Assembly (NCBI RefSeq): GCF_004378255.1
Contig: NZ_SNQG01000004.1
Span: 1 to 64,000 of the forward strand
Direction: 5' to 3'
DNA from: Mucilaginibacter phyllosphaerae
Lineage (GTDB): Bacteria > Bacteroidota > Bacteroidia > Sphingobacteriales > Sphingobacteriaceae
DNA length: 64,000 bases
The notes below the pieces were generated by a model. The model was not told where the DNA came from. It saw nothing but the letters and a program-made list of their open reading frames with translations, and ran no database searches. Of the stretch, positions 55,908 through 64,000 are shown piece by piece. Position 1 is the first letter of the stretch, and the number at the start of each line of letters is the position of its first letter. The translations under genes and the position numbers were made by a program.

Positions 55908-57202
55908 TGGCGGGAATAAAAGACGAATACCGCTTTTTTTGCAGCCAGCCCCGGGCCATGCGTACGCTGCTGCTTACTAATATGGCCTATGCTTTTGCAA
56001 TACCCGTTATCGAATTGTTTATCGGTGCTTACATCATCAGGAAATCTGATGATGTAAGCCTGGTTATGGTTTATCAGCTGGCACAGGGGTCGGGTATCCC
56101 CGTTACTTTTATCCTTAACGGATACTTACTGCGTATTATGCCTATTGGCTGGCTTTATGCCGCCGGGATGATCATCAGCGGGCTGGATATGGCTGTTATG
56201 ATGCTGCTGCCGCAGTTAGAAATGGCCGGCATAGCACTTATCGGCTTTATTATGGGGCTGTCTTACGGTTTTTTTTGGGCAAACAGGGTATCGCTTGCTC
56301 TTACCAGCACGCGTGATACCAACCGCAATTACTACTACGGCCTCGAATCATTTTTTTTCACGGTGGCCTCTATCATCATGCCTTTATTGGCGGGCTATTT
56401 AATTGCGGCTACGCAAAAGCTGGGATGGCTTGGCGGTAACATTAACGGCGCATACCGCATACTTACCGGCCTGGTTATACTGCTCACTTTAACAGCATCA
56501 TCCATTGCCATTCGCGGGAAGTTTAAAAACCCGCCGAGTGCGCGTTTTATCTACTTTAAATTTCACCGCCTTTGGAACAAGCTGCTTGCCATGGCTGCGC
56601 TTAAAGGTGTTGCCCAAGGGTTTATAATTGCAGCACCGGTTATGCTGATCATGAAACTGGTAGGCAGCGAGGGGTCTGTGGGTTCTTTCCAGTCTGCAGG
56701 GGCTTTGCTATCGGCGGGGATGCTTTATATCCTTGGGCGCAAAACGTCCTCCAGGCATCGCAACGCTATCTTTACAGCCGGGTTGGGGCTGTTTGTAATA
56801 GGGGCGGTGGTAAACATGCTTTTATTTAACGCTGCCGGGGCTATTGTATTTGTTGCCTGTATGGTATTCTCGCGCCCGCTGCTTGATCTGGCTTACTTCC
56901 CTATACAGCTTGGTGTAATTGAATGTGTTGCCTCTAAAGAACGCCGCAATCAGTTCGCCTATATCTTTAGCCATGAGGTAGGCATATACGTGGGGCGTTT
57001 GTTTGGCTGTATGTTATTTATCCTTGTGGCCCGTTTTATAAATGAGGATGCTGCTTTGCGCTATGTGCTGCTGGCCGTTGCGGTAGTGCAGTTTGCATCT
57101 ATACTGGTTGCCCGGTCTATCCAGAAAGATCAGGAATGGTGCGAGGTATCAGGCGGCGAGCCGATAGTGCCCCAGCAATTAAAAGAACCGGCCGAACTTT
57201 AA
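55907..57202 (+). CDS. MFS transporter, last gene of the operon
   Basis: A 431-residue protein with 12 predicted membrane segments (MRTLLLTNMAYAFAIPVIELFIG at the first; GLSYGFFWANRVSLALT near segment 4). It resembles MFS proteins of the YbfB/YqgE-type annotated only as transporters. Translationally coupled to the SDR, it probably imports or exports the compound processed by this operon. A perfect hairpin terminator follows. Confidence 0.88.
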   Translation: MAGIKDEYRFFCSQPRAMRTLLLTNMAYAFAIPVIELFIGAYIIRKSDDVSLVMVYQLAQGSGIPVTFILNGYLLRIMPIGWLYAAGMIISGLDMAVMMLLPQLEMAGIALIGFIMGLSYGFFWANRVSLALTSTRDTNRNYYYGLESFFFTVASIIMPLLAGYLIAATQKLGWLGGNINGAYRILTGLVILLTLTASSIAIRGKFKNPPSARFIYFKFHRLWNKLLAMAALKGVAQGFIIAAPVMLIMKLVGSEGSVGSFQSAGALLSAGMLYILGRKTSSRHRNAIFTAGLGLFVIGAVVNMLLFNAAGAIVFVACMVFSRPLLDLAYFPIQLGVIECVASKERRNQFAYIFSHEVGIYVGRLFGCMLFILVARFINEDAALRYVLLAVAVVQFASILVARSIQKDQEWCEVSGGEPIVPQQLKEPAEL

Positions 57203-57254
57203 AGCCTTGCAAGCCTAAACAAACAGGCCCATACTTTTGCAGGGTATTTAAATT

Positions 57255-57289
57255 AACAAAAAAGAGCTGATCGTCAGCTCTTTTTTGTT
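57255..57289. terminator. Bidirectional hairpin terminator
   Basis: A perfect 16-bp stem (57255-57270 with 57274-57289) closes a 3-base loop, with A and T tracts at the arms. It lies between the MFS gene (plus strand) and the DUF4142 gene (minus strand), and can serve both. Confidence 0.9.
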
Positions 57290-57302
57290 AAAAAACTAAA
57301 CT

Positions 57303-57818
57303 CTATTTATCGTAAGCGATGCCTAACTGATCTGCAATTTGCTGTATTGCCGTGTAGTGCTGCCTTAATATGGGCAGCGTTTTAGCAGCAAAGGCTTTAA
57401 GGTCGGGGTCGGGCAGGGTTTGGGCGGCATGTTCAAACAGCATTACCGTTTTTTTGTGGTCTTTAACCATCATGTTTACATAGCTTCTGTCAAAATCGGC
57501 CCCTTTGCTTGTTGTCAGCATGGCATCGGGTGCAACAAGGGTTGGCGAAGGTTCGGGAATGTTCCAGTTTTTAGCCGCTACAATTGATTTGAGTTCGGTG
57601 TTGGCTTTGGTATGGTCCGTGATCATCTGAGCGCCAAATTTTTTCACTTCATTGCTTTTGCCTTTTTGCGTAGCAAGTTTCCCGGAGTTTACTTCTGTAA
57701 TGCCCCCTTTGGCTGCATGGGTTACAAATTAATAACAGCCGTATCGGGTTGGGTAGTTTGTGCCTGTGTACTGATCCAAAAAACAAAGGGCGAGCAGGGT
57801 CATTATAATTTTTTTCAT
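57303..57818 (-). pseudogene. DUF4142 protein gene with two compensating frameshifts
   Basis: Read on the minus strand from ATG at 57818, a signal peptide (MKKIIMTLLALCF) is followed by a shift, then STQAQTTQPDTAVIN, then a second shift, then FVTHAAKGGITEVNSGKLAT and the full DUF4142 helical core (KKFGAQMITDHTKANTEL, ending LGIAYDK) to 57303. One extra base near 57773-57781 and one missing base near 57725-57729 explain both breaks, and both are in short homopolymers. An assembler would see only the 114-codon piece 57303-57647. DUF4142 proteins are ferritin-like four-helix bundles of unknown role, linked to stress. The gene is either freshly broken or intact with sequence errors. Confidence 0.85.
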
Positions 57819-57885
57819 TGATGTTTTAAGTAGATGGTTAATAAATGGATAGTAACAGCATGGCTAACCAATGCTGTTACTATAA

Positions 57886-58149
57886 TTAACGTTGCGGGGT
57901 AGTGCCCGATGCTGCAGCAGTATCCTGCCTGTTGGCGCTGGTATCCCCGGCAGCGGCACCGGCCTGTGATGATGCGCCGCTTGTTGTACCCGAGTCTGCC
58001 CCCGTTGCCGAACCGGTACCGGTGTTGCTCCCGGTGCTGTCCTGGCTCATCGAACTGCTGTCGGTAGTGCCTTGTTTATTGCTGCCGCTGCAGGCAGCAA
58101 ACAGCGTAAGGCTTGCACAAATGGCTGCCATAAAAAAGCATTTTTTCAT
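57886..58149 (-). CDS. Small Ser/Thr/Gly-rich lipoprotein
   Basis: An 87-residue protein with a lipoprotein signal ending at Cys20 (LFAACSGSNK) and a low-complexity tail rich in Thr, Ser, Gly and Ala. It is a relative in style of 44280-44540. It sits 67 bases upstream of the DUF4142 gene on the same strand. Function unknown. Confidence 0.75.
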   Translation of the reverse strand: MKKCFFMAAICASLTLFAACSGSNKQGTTDSSSMSQDSTGSNTGTGSATGADSGTTSGASSQAGAAAGDTSANRQDTAAASGTTPQR

Positions 58150-58182
58150 AGTTGTTTATTTTGTTGTTATTTGTTTAAAAAA

Positions 58183-58572
58183 TTATCTGTTCCCTCTTTC
58201 ATCGAATAACTCCAGGTGATACAGAGGCGAATGAGCGGTAAATAAACCCGCAAATAATGATAGCATCCCCAGTAGCAAATGCGGTAAAAACACAAAGTGA
58301 TAAAAACCGTATATCCATGGGGCCGCAATAAGTATTATACCGGCAAACATATCTATAACCAAATGCAGCTGCATCGGGAAAACCTTGTACAACCCCAATG
58401 GATGATTGCTGAAGATGGCCATAAGCAATTGCATACTGCCAAGTAACAGGGGCAGGTACAAAGGCGCGCCGCCCAGGCTTGCAAAGCCGAATACCCATGG
58501 GGATGCTGCTGTTAACAGGCCGCCTGTATAATCTAAAATACCGTGTGTTTTTAAAGAGATCAGGGGTTTCAT
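58183..58572 (-). CDS. SPW-repeat-like small membrane protein
   Basis: A 129-residue protein with four hydrophobic segments and two copies of a motif with a helix-breaking SPW or APW (AASPWVFGFA near 24-33; AAPWIYGFY near 83-91). This matches the SPW repeat family, which is of unknown function. I start at ATG 58572 (MKPLIS), because the longer start at 58614 lies inside a palindrome and adds a poor N terminus. Confidence 0.75.
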   Translation of the reverse strand: MKPLISLKTHGILDYTGGLLTAASPWVFGFASLGGAPLYLPLLLGSMQLLMAIFSNHPLGLYKVFPMQLHLVIDMFAGIILIAAPWIYGFYHFVFLPHLLLGMLSLFAGLFTAHSPLYHLELFDERGNR

Positions 58573-58604
58573 AATTATCATTGGTTCATGCTGTCTGTTA
58601 TAAA

Positions 58605-58624
58605 GTGCCTGCAATTGCAGGCAC
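58605..58624. terminator. 20-bp perfect palindrome after the Mn catalase gene
   Basis: GTGCCTGCAATTGCAGGCAC is a perfect palindrome 45 bases past the catalase stop on the minus strand. It has no clear T run, so it may be a weak terminator or an mRNA-stabilising hairpin. Confidence 0.45.
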
Positions 58625-58668
58625 CCATAACAGTATCTAACTAAAAATGAAAACAGGTTTTAATTTTA

Positions 58669-59550
58669 TTACGGTAATATGGTATCCTTTATATTTTCTA
58701 ATATCCCTTTGCCTTCGCTACCGGTTAACTGCTGCTCCTGGGCATAACCTTTAATATCTGGCGGGCCCAGTACCGGCTCCTGGCCCTGGGGCTGTGCATG
58801 TACAAATGTAAACTCGCCCTTGCCGTCAATAGATGGTCCGCTTGCCCACCGGCCGTCCGGCGCTTCGGGCCTTTCTATATTTGTGCTTACAAAGGCATAC
58901 TCAAACGCCCTGATCTGGTCACTCATCGGGAAGGTATTAGGGATGGGCAGGTTTGCGTTTACGCCACCCAGATCCTCAATAACCGCCAGCCATTGATTTT
59001 GGTGCATGGTATCCCTTGCTATTAAAAAGGCCAGCATATCTTTCATACCGGGGTCATCGGTTAATTCCCAAAGGCGTGTAGCCAGCACCCTGCCGGTAGA
59101 TTCGGCCATTACATTGGCATACATATCAGCTGCAATATTGCCGCTGCCTACCACCCACGAGCCATTGAACGGAACACCGTTACTATCCACGGCCATGGCC
59201 GCCAAACCCGATGACAGCACATGCCTGGGGTCCATTCCGCCCATAATGCTGCCAACAATGGGGTTTTCGCCCGCAATTTTATCTTTCAGATCATTGGTAG
59301 CGCCTTCCAGGTTCAAGGCAACGGCGGTACTTAGCATTTCGATATGCGAGATCTCTTCGGTACCGGTATCCAGCAGCATATCGCGGTATTTTACCGGCCC
59401 GCGGCTGCCCCATGCCTGAAAAAGATATTGTAGGCAAACCCTTATTTCTCCTTCAATCCCACCTATAGCCTGTTGCAGTAATTTGGCATAGGCCGGGTTA
59501 GGGTTTTCTACACGTACCTGGTACTGTAGCTTTTTGTCGTGATAGAACAT
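58669..59550 (-). CDS. Manganese catalase
   Basis: A 293-residue non-haem catalase that breaks down hydrogen peroxide with a dimanganese centre. The ligands are Glu35 (GGIEGEIR), Glu66 and His69 (TEEISHIE), Glu150 and His183 (TMHQNQW), in the same order and spacing as the Lactobacillus enzyme with a 2-residue offset for the last two. No signal peptide. The C-terminal part (about 225-293) has the long tail that wraps around the neighbour subunit. Monocistronic or followed by the SPW gene. Its placement with SPW, DUF4142 and small lipoproteins indicates a general stress cluster. Confidence 0.95.
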   Translation of the reverse strand: MFYHDKKLQYQVRVENPNPAYAKLLQQAIGGIEGEIRVCLQYLFQAWGSRGPVKYRDMLLDTGTEEISHIEMLSTAVALNLEGATNDLKDKIAGENPIVGSIMGGMDPRHVLSSGLAAMAVDSNGVPFNGSWVVGSGNIAADMYANVMAESTGRVLATRLWELTDDPGMKDMLAFLIARDTMHQNQWLAVIEDLGGVNANLPIPNTFPMSDQIRAFEYAFVSTNIERPEAPDGRWASGPSIDGKGEFTFVHAQPQGQEPVLGPPDIKGYAQEQQLTGSEGKGILENIKDTILP

Positions 59551-59848
59551 TATTTAACCTCCTTTGATTATGATGTGACTTTTGTTGCTTTAAAAAAGAC
59601 CGGGTAAAATGGACAGACTTATGCTGTAAAGGAGCGGGTGCGAATGTTATTAATTATACAACATGTTGCCTGTAATTATGTTTTACAAATTAATAAAATT
59701 AATTAAAAAATATTAAAAAAGGATATTTAACTATTTGATTAATTATAAATTAAACATTTTTAAATCTGGATAGTTTCTTAATTGTGGTGATACACTGGTT
59801 TACCCCAAGTATTGCCGCTGATAGGATAAGGTATTAGTATCAATAAAT

Positions 59849-59956
59849 ATGACATGGTTAAACAAACAAACCCCTATCTGGATATGGGTGCTTGGTATGG
59901 GGATCTTGTTTCTGGCACTTTTTGTTTTGTGCTGGTGGCTGTATCATAAAAATTAA
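59849..59956 (+). CDS. Small single-pass membrane protein (35 residues)
   Basis: Starts at ATG 59849 (MTWLNKQTPIWIWVLGMG) and ends at 59956. It is one predicted membrane helix with a Trp-rich first half (IWIWVLGMGILFLALFVLCWW) and a Tyr-His-Lys-Asn tail. Eleven bases separate it from the next gene, which suggests co-transcription. It is too short for most gene callers; I support it by its clean hydrophobic pattern, spacing and position, not by family recognition. Confidence 0.55.
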   Translation: MTWLNKQTPIWIWVLGMGILFLALFVLCWWLYHKN

Positions 59957-59967
59957 ATAGCAATAGT

Positions 59968-60306
59968 ATGGCAACAGAAAACAATATGGCCCCGGGCCAG
60001 CAAAATGCCCCCGAGAATGGCAAAACAGTTTACCGGCCCGATCAGGCAGATGGCAGTGAAATTATCAGCGGGGCCCGGCAGGAGGATCAGTTGGATAAGC
60101 AAAAGCAAAATGCAGCCAGCCAGCCTGATGAACATCAAACCGGCGCCTCCCCATCAAAAAATACGCTGACACAGCAGGATTTTGCCGGTGAAGTGAAAAC
60201 CTTTAGTCCCCCGCAGGCCGGGCGCCCTGCGCTCGAAACCGAAGATGGTAAGAACAATGGCGCCCTGCCCGAAGCTTTTAAAAACCAAAAAAGTAATCAC
60301 CCCTAA
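59968..60306 (+). CDS. Hypothetical hydrophilic, probably disordered protein
   Basis: A 112-residue protein rich in Gln, Asn, Asp, Pro, Ala and Lys, with no hydrophobic core, signal peptide or recognisable domain. The composition suggests an intrinsically disordered, possibly stress-protective, cytoplasmic protein. It precedes a 54-residue gene by 10 bases and an SDR, all on the plus strand. Confidence 0.65.
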   Translation: MATENNMAPGQQNAPENGKTVYRPDQADGSEIISGARQEDQLDKQKQNAASQPDEHQTGASPSKNTLTQQDFAGEVKTFSPPQAGRPALETEDGKNNGALPEAFKNQKSNHP

Positions 60307-60316
60307 AAATAAGATC

Positions 60317-60481
60317 ATGGATAACAGCACAGGATATGTAAAGGGCCAGAAGGTGATCACCCCGGCTGGCGAAGGCCAGGTATTGGATGTTGCCGGCGAT
60401 GAGGTAACGGTGCAATTGGAATCTGGTGTGGAAAAAAGTTTTTCGGAAGCGGATCTGCAAGATGATTCTGACGCCGGATAG
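60317..60481 (+). CDS. Small SH3/KOW-like beta protein
   Basis: 54 residues from ATG 60317 (MDNSTGYVKGQ). The pattern GQKVITPAGEGQVLDVAGDEVTVQLESGVEKSF looks like a small SH3-like barrel of the KOW/CarD type, which can bind RNA or DNA. I prefer this start over the longer frame at 60245, which overlaps the upstream gene and has a poor lead. Confidence 0.6.
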   Translation: MDNSTGYVKGQKVITPAGEGQVLDVAGDEVTVQLESGVEKSFSEADLQDDSDAG

Positions 60482-60510
60482 TAAGATCTTTAAAATAAAA
60501 ATGATAAAAT

Positions 60511-61389
60511 ATGGCAGCAAATAACGATCCGACAAAAAAATACAGTAACGATGCGTTTCCGCAACAGCAGCAGGATACGCCCGGTACCGAGCAGCAGATG
60601 AGCCCCAAGGCCGATCATGGAGAAACGTCTTACTATGGCTGTAACAAACTTGCCGGCAAAAAAGCTATCATAACGGGTGGCGATTCGGGCATTGGCAGGG
60701 CTGTAGCTATTGCTTTTGCCCGCGAAGGAGCAGATGTTTTGATCGCTTACCTGGATGAGCACCGGGATGCAGCAGAAACCGCTGGTTATATTGAAGCTGC
60801 GGGCAAAAAAGCCGTACTGGTTAGCGGCGATATTTGCGAAGAGGCCCATTGTAAAAAGATAATAGATACCGCTGTGGCCGAATTGGGCGGGGTAGATATC
60901 CTGGTTAATAACGCCGCTTTTCAAATGTCGCGCAACTCTTTACAGGAAGTATCTGCAGCAGAGTGGGACCGTACCTTTAAAACCAATATTTACCCCATGT
61001 TTTACCTGTGCAAACTGGCCGAAGAGCATTTAAGGCCCGGCAGTGCGGTTATCAACACTACTTCGGTAAATGCCTATAAGCCCCGGCCAACGCTTATTGC
61101 TTATGCGGCTACTAAGGGGGCCATACAAAACTTTACCTCCAATATGGCGCAGCTTTGGGGCGAAAAAGGCATCAGGGTTAATTGTGTAGCCCCCGGCCCC
61201 GTCTGGACGCCGTTAATACCGTCTACCATGTCTGCAGAAGAAGTAAGCTCGTTTGGGCAGGATGTGCCTTTACAAAGGGCCGGGCAGCCTGCAGAATTAG
61301 CGGCAGCGTATGTGCTGCTGGCATCTGATGATGCCAGCTATATCTCGGGCGCTACCATACAGGTTACGGGTGGTTCGCCAACTATATAA
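60511..61389 (+). CDS. SDR oxidoreductase, general-stress type
   Basis: 292 residues. An N-terminal hydrophilic extension (about 1-48, Gln/Pro-rich) precedes an SDR core with TGGDSGIGRA (about 55-64), NNAA (about 133-136), the Ser region NTTSVNAY and Tyr-x3-Lys in YAATK, ending ISGATIQVTGG. This is the YhdF/YghA class (glucose or aldehyde-related) often stress-induced. Followed by a lipoprotein gene after 15 bases. Confidence 0.93.
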   Translation: MAANNDPTKKYSNDAFPQQQQDTPGTEQQMSPKADHGETSYYGCNKLAGKKAIITGGDSGIGRAVAIAFAREGADVLIAYLDEHRDAAETAGYIEAAGKKAVLVSGDICEEAHCKKIIDTAVAELGGVDILVNNAAFQMSRNSLQEVSAAEWDRTFKTNIYPMFYLCKLAEEHLRPGSAVINTTSVNAYKPRPTLIAYAATKGAIQNFTSNMAQLWGEKGIRVNCVAPGPVWTPLIPSTMSAEEVSSFGQDVPLQRAGQPAELAAAYVLLASDDASYISGATIQVTGGSPTI

Positions 61390-61404
61390 TTATGTATTAA
61401 AGCC

Positions 61405-61641
61405 ATGAAAAAGTTAACAGCAATATTATTAATAGCCGTTAGTGTAACTGCTATAGCCTGCAAAGGCAACCCGCAGGGGGCAATGGGGGCCAATGATAAG
61501 CCCGATACCACCGCCTTTGATAAAGAAGATGATGAAACCGGCCGGCCGGCAGCTACCAAAAACGACACGACCGATAAAAATATCGGCCCCGGTAATGATA
61601 AGAACCACGTTGCCGATTCGGAGCATAAAAAAAAGCACTGA
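61405..61641 (+). CDS. Small charged lipoprotein
   Basis: 78 residues with a lipoprotein signal ending at Cys19 (VTAIACKGNPQG). The mature part is highly charged (Asp, Lys, Glu, Asn) with a His-Lys tail. No fold recognised. It closes the operon before two hairpins. Confidence 0.7.
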   Translation: MKKLTAILLIAVSVTAIACKGNPQGAMGANDKPDTTAFDKEDDETGRPAATKNDTTDKNIGPGNDKNHVADSEHKKKH

Positions 61642-61658
61642 TAAAGCTATTGCATGCC

Positions 61659-61733
61659 GCCCCGGCAAATTTGTTTTGATGTTGCCGGGGCACAAAGCGG
61701 GTAACACCTGGTAGGGTTACCCGCTTTATTTTT
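61659..61733 (+). terminator. Two tandem hairpins, the second a rho-independent terminator
   Basis: The first stem pairs 61659-61668 with 61682-61691. The second pairs 61694-61705 with 61716-61727 and ends in ATTTTT. Together they should end the operon that starts at 59849. Confidence 0.8.
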
Positions 61734-62055
61734 AATCTGATGGCCGGTACACAGGCCTTTTATTAACTATTTTAAAGCCCGGCTGCGCTCAGCTTCAGGC
61801 GGTTTTAGTTGATGGTTCTATGTCGAAAGAAAAATCCGAAATGTCAAAAAGTATAATTTAATTACAGCATCCCCGCAATGTTAACCTGGCCAAAGCGGCA
61901 ATATTTATAGTATAGATTAAATAGTTTCCTTGGATACGGATGGCTTTTAAAAACGTAGTTAAATTATCATAAATAGGCTGTCAGGGATAGGGGATTTATA
62001 AATATCAAAATGTATAATTCATATTCTTGCTATTCTCATATTATTGTTACATAAT
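61734..62055. other. Non-coding spacer upstream of the histidine kinase
   Basis: About 320 bases with no open frame of useful size. It should hold the promoter of the kinase gene. I see no clean promoter match and no strong repeat. Confidence 0.5.
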
Positions 62056-64000
62056 ATGATCGCCGCCCTTAAAAATAAAGTTCGAGATATTTCGATATCA
62101 AAAAAATTATATTTTACCATCGCTATTATGGGCCTGCTGATCATCGTTGAGCTATGTTCCCTCTTTTTTGCCATTACCACATTATCTTCTGTAAGGGCAT
62201 ACGTAGCAGGCGAAGGCTTATGGTCTAAAGCGCAAAAAGATGCCCTGTTTAACCTGCACGTATATGCTTACTCGCATGATGAAAAGGATTACGCCGCTTT
62301 TGAGGAATTTATAAAAGTACCGCTGGGCGACAGAAAGGCACGGGTAGAACTGGAGAAGCCAAACCCCGATCTGGTTAATGCCCGGCAGGGGCTGCTGGAA
62401 GGCCGCAACCATCCGGATGATATAGACGGGATGATAAAGCTGTTGATGCGGTTTCATAACGTGTATTACCTGGACAAAGGCTTTAAGGCCTGGACAAAGG
62501 CCGAGACGATGCTTATCCGGCTTTTGCCTATCAGCCAAAAGCTGCATGCCATGGTAAAGGCTAAGGCTTCGCAAAAACAAATTGATGTTTTAGTGGCGCA
62601 AATAAAGCGTGTAAATGCAGAAGTTACCCGGTCTGAAGATGAATTTTCGTTCACCCTGGGCGAGGGCGCACGGTGGCTGGAGGGCCTTGTGCTGCGAATT
62701 TTGCTTACGCTATCACTCACTATCGGCACTACCAGTATCCTCATCACCGTATCGGTAAGCCGGGGTATCGAGCGGGGCATTAATGCCATTATTGATGGCG
62801 CCGATTTAATAGGGCAGGGTAACCTGAGCACCCGCGTTAAAATTTATGCCAATGATGAAATTGGGATGCTTGCTGCCTCTTTTAACCACATGGCTGCCGG
62901 GCTGGAGCGTAATATAACCGACCTGAAAGAAACGGAGGAGAAGTTGATTCTGGCAAAGAAAAAGGCCGAATCATCTGAAAAGGCCAAACGCATCTTTTTG
63001 GCCAACATGAGCCACGAGATCCGTACCCCGATGAATGCGATACTTGGCTTTGCCGGCTTGCTGCAGGAATCTGACATGGATGAAGAGCAGCGCCGGTATA
63101 TCGATATCATCAGGCAATCGGGCGGTAATTTGCTGGTGATCCTGAACGATATCCTTGATTTTTCAAAAATTGAGGCAGAAAAAATATCTTTTGATTCTGC
63201 ACCGTTCCATCTTAGGGATATGGTAAGCTCCACCATAGAATTGCAGGCAGAAAGGGCCACGCAAAAAAGCATCAAACTCATCGCTCATTTTGATGACCGC
63301 ATCCCCAGCATTATTTGGGGTGATGCGGTGCGGCTTAACCAGATCCTTTTAAACCTGATATCAAACGCAGTAAAATTTACGGTTGAAGGTGAAATAAATA
63401 TTTTTGTTAACCTGATTGAAGACAAAGCCGAAGAGGCGTTGATAGCGTTTGTGGTTAAGGATACGGGTATAGGCATCTGCGAGGATAAGCAGGAGAAGAT
63501 ATTTGAGGTTTTTGAACAGGCATCCACAGCCACATCATCAAAATTTGGCGGCACCGGCCTGGGGCTTAGTATTGTAAAAAAACTGGTTGAAATGCAGGGC
63601 GGCAGGGTTAGTGTTAAAAGTATGCCCGGTAAAGGCTCGGTATTTAGCTTTACCATGGCCTTTAAAAAAGAAGGCAGTAACGATACGCAAGATAAAAAAA
63701 CCGAAATATCTTTAGTAAAACATACAGATGATTTACAGCAAGGTGAAAATAAGCGCGTATTGGTGGTAGAGGATAACCCCATCAATAGTTTGCTGGTAAC
63801 AAAAGTGCTTAAAAAGCAGGGTTATGAAACTGATCTGGCCGAGAACGGAAAGGTAGCTATAGAAAAATATGAAGTAAATGATTACGATATTATTTTGATG
63901 GACCTGCAAATGCCCGAGATGGACGGCTACGAAACAACTATCCACATCCGTAAGTTGGCAGGCTATAAAAAAAATATCCCCATTATTGCCATGACGGCCC
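62056..64000 (+). CDS. Hybrid sensor histidine kinase (3' end outside window)
   Basis: The frame opens at ATG 62056 and stays open to the window end. It reads a membrane helix (YFTIAIMGLLIIVELCSLFF, about 20-39), a periplasmic four-helix sensor (about 45-215), a second membrane helix (about 215-238), HAMP (about 240-290), HisKA with phospho-accepting His320 (NMSHEIRTPMN), HATPase_c (NLISNAVKF; DTGIGI; FGGTGLGLSI) and a receiver domain with phospho-accepting Asp616 (ILMDLQMPEMDG). The receiver is cut by the window edge. A second output domain (Hpt or another receiver) may follow. It is a plus-strand gene with no link to the preceding operon. Confidence 0.92.
   Translation, partial: MIAALKNKVRDISISKKLYFTIAIMGLLIIVELCSLFFAITTLSSVRAYVAGEGLWSKAQKDALFNLHVYAYSHDEKDYAAFEEFIKVPLGDRKARVELEKPNPDLVNARQGLLEGRNHPDDIDGMIKLLMRFHNVYYLDKGFKAWTKAETMLIRLLPISQKLHAMVKAKASQKQIDVLVAQIKRVNAEVTRSEDEFSFTLGEGARWLEGLVLRILLTLSLTIGTTSILITVSVSRGIERGINAIIDGADLIGQGNLSTRVKIYANDEIGMLAASFNHMAAGLERNITDLKETEEKLILAKKKAESSEKAKRIFLANMSHEIRTPMNAILGFAGLLQESDMDEEQRRYIDIIRQSGGNLLVILNDILDFSKIEAEKISFDSAPFHLRDMVSSTIELQAERATQKSIKLIAHFDDRIPSIIWGDAVRLNQILLNLISNAVKFTVEGEINIFVNLIEDKAEEALIAFVVKDTGIGICEDKQEKIFEVFEQASTATSSKFGGTGLGLSIVKKLVEMQGGRVSVKSMPGKGSVFSFTMAFKKEGSNDTQDKKTEISLVKHTDDLQQGENKRVLVVEDNPINSLLVTKVLKKQGYETDLAENGKVAIEKYEVNDYDIILMDLQMPEMDGYETTIHIRKLAGYKKNIPIIAMTA

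Overview
The window reads as a chromosomal segment of a Bacteroidota bacterium, most likely family Sphingobacteriaceae (Mucilaginibacter/Pedobacter type). This rests on two SusC/SusD pairs, many lipoproteins with a Cys-Lys-Lys type start, FAS1 and DUF5007-like proteins next to SusD, DUF421, DUF4142 and DUF2141 genes, and hairpin terminators. No rRNA, tRNA, CRISPR array or transposase was seen.

Region 1 (1-9482) is a defence island, visibly more AT-rich than the rest. It holds the end of an hsdS gene, a second hsdS in tail-to-tail orientation with no ATG start, a tyrosine recombinase, hsdR, and a large Upf1-like superfamily 1 helicase. The arrangement is that of a phase-variable Type I restriction-modification system whose specificity subunit is switched by DNA inversion. 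hsdM and the front of the active hsdS should lie left of the window. A 0.9 kb stretch without a recognisable gene (9483-10428) separates this island from the next region.

Region 2 (10429-39877) is a large glycan-utilisation locus. It has two SusC/SusD pairs, accessory surface lipoproteins (FAS1-like, DUF5007-like, and a DUF6055-like protein with an HExxH metalloprotease motif), GH127 and GH146 beta-L-arabinofuranosidases, an AraC-type regulator, a DUF885 zinc-peptidase-like protein, a GH27 enzyme, an S9 prolyl-oligopeptidase-family peptidase and a 1212-residue GH43 protein. Beta-L-arabinofuranosidases, an alpha-galactosidase-family enzyme and three peptidase-like proteins together suggest the target is an arabinosylated plant cell-wall glycoprotein of the extensin or arabinogalactan-protein class, not only a free polysaccharide. 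This is an inference.

Region 3 (39937-43578) is a minus-strand operon: MFS transporter, metallophosphoesterase, ArsB-type permease.

Region 4 (43811-61641) is a stress and envelope region. It contains small Ser/Thr/Gly-rich lipoproteins, an orphan cyanophycinase, a Mn catalase, SPW-like membrane proteins, a broken DUF4142 gene and several dehydrogenases. Its core is a tightly packed plus-strand run (45569-57202) with a clan GH-A enzyme, UDP-galactopyranose mutase, two zinc alcohol dehydrogenases, two DUF421 proteins with C-terminal zinc ribbons, a cytoplasmic six-hairpin-glycosidase-like protein, an SDR and an MFS transporter. Its function is not known to me and it is the best candidate here for an undescribed pathway. 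Two genes in this region (48293-48672 and 57303-57818) carry frameshifts, either real decay or assembly indels. The window ends inside a hybrid sensor histidine kinase that starts at 62056.
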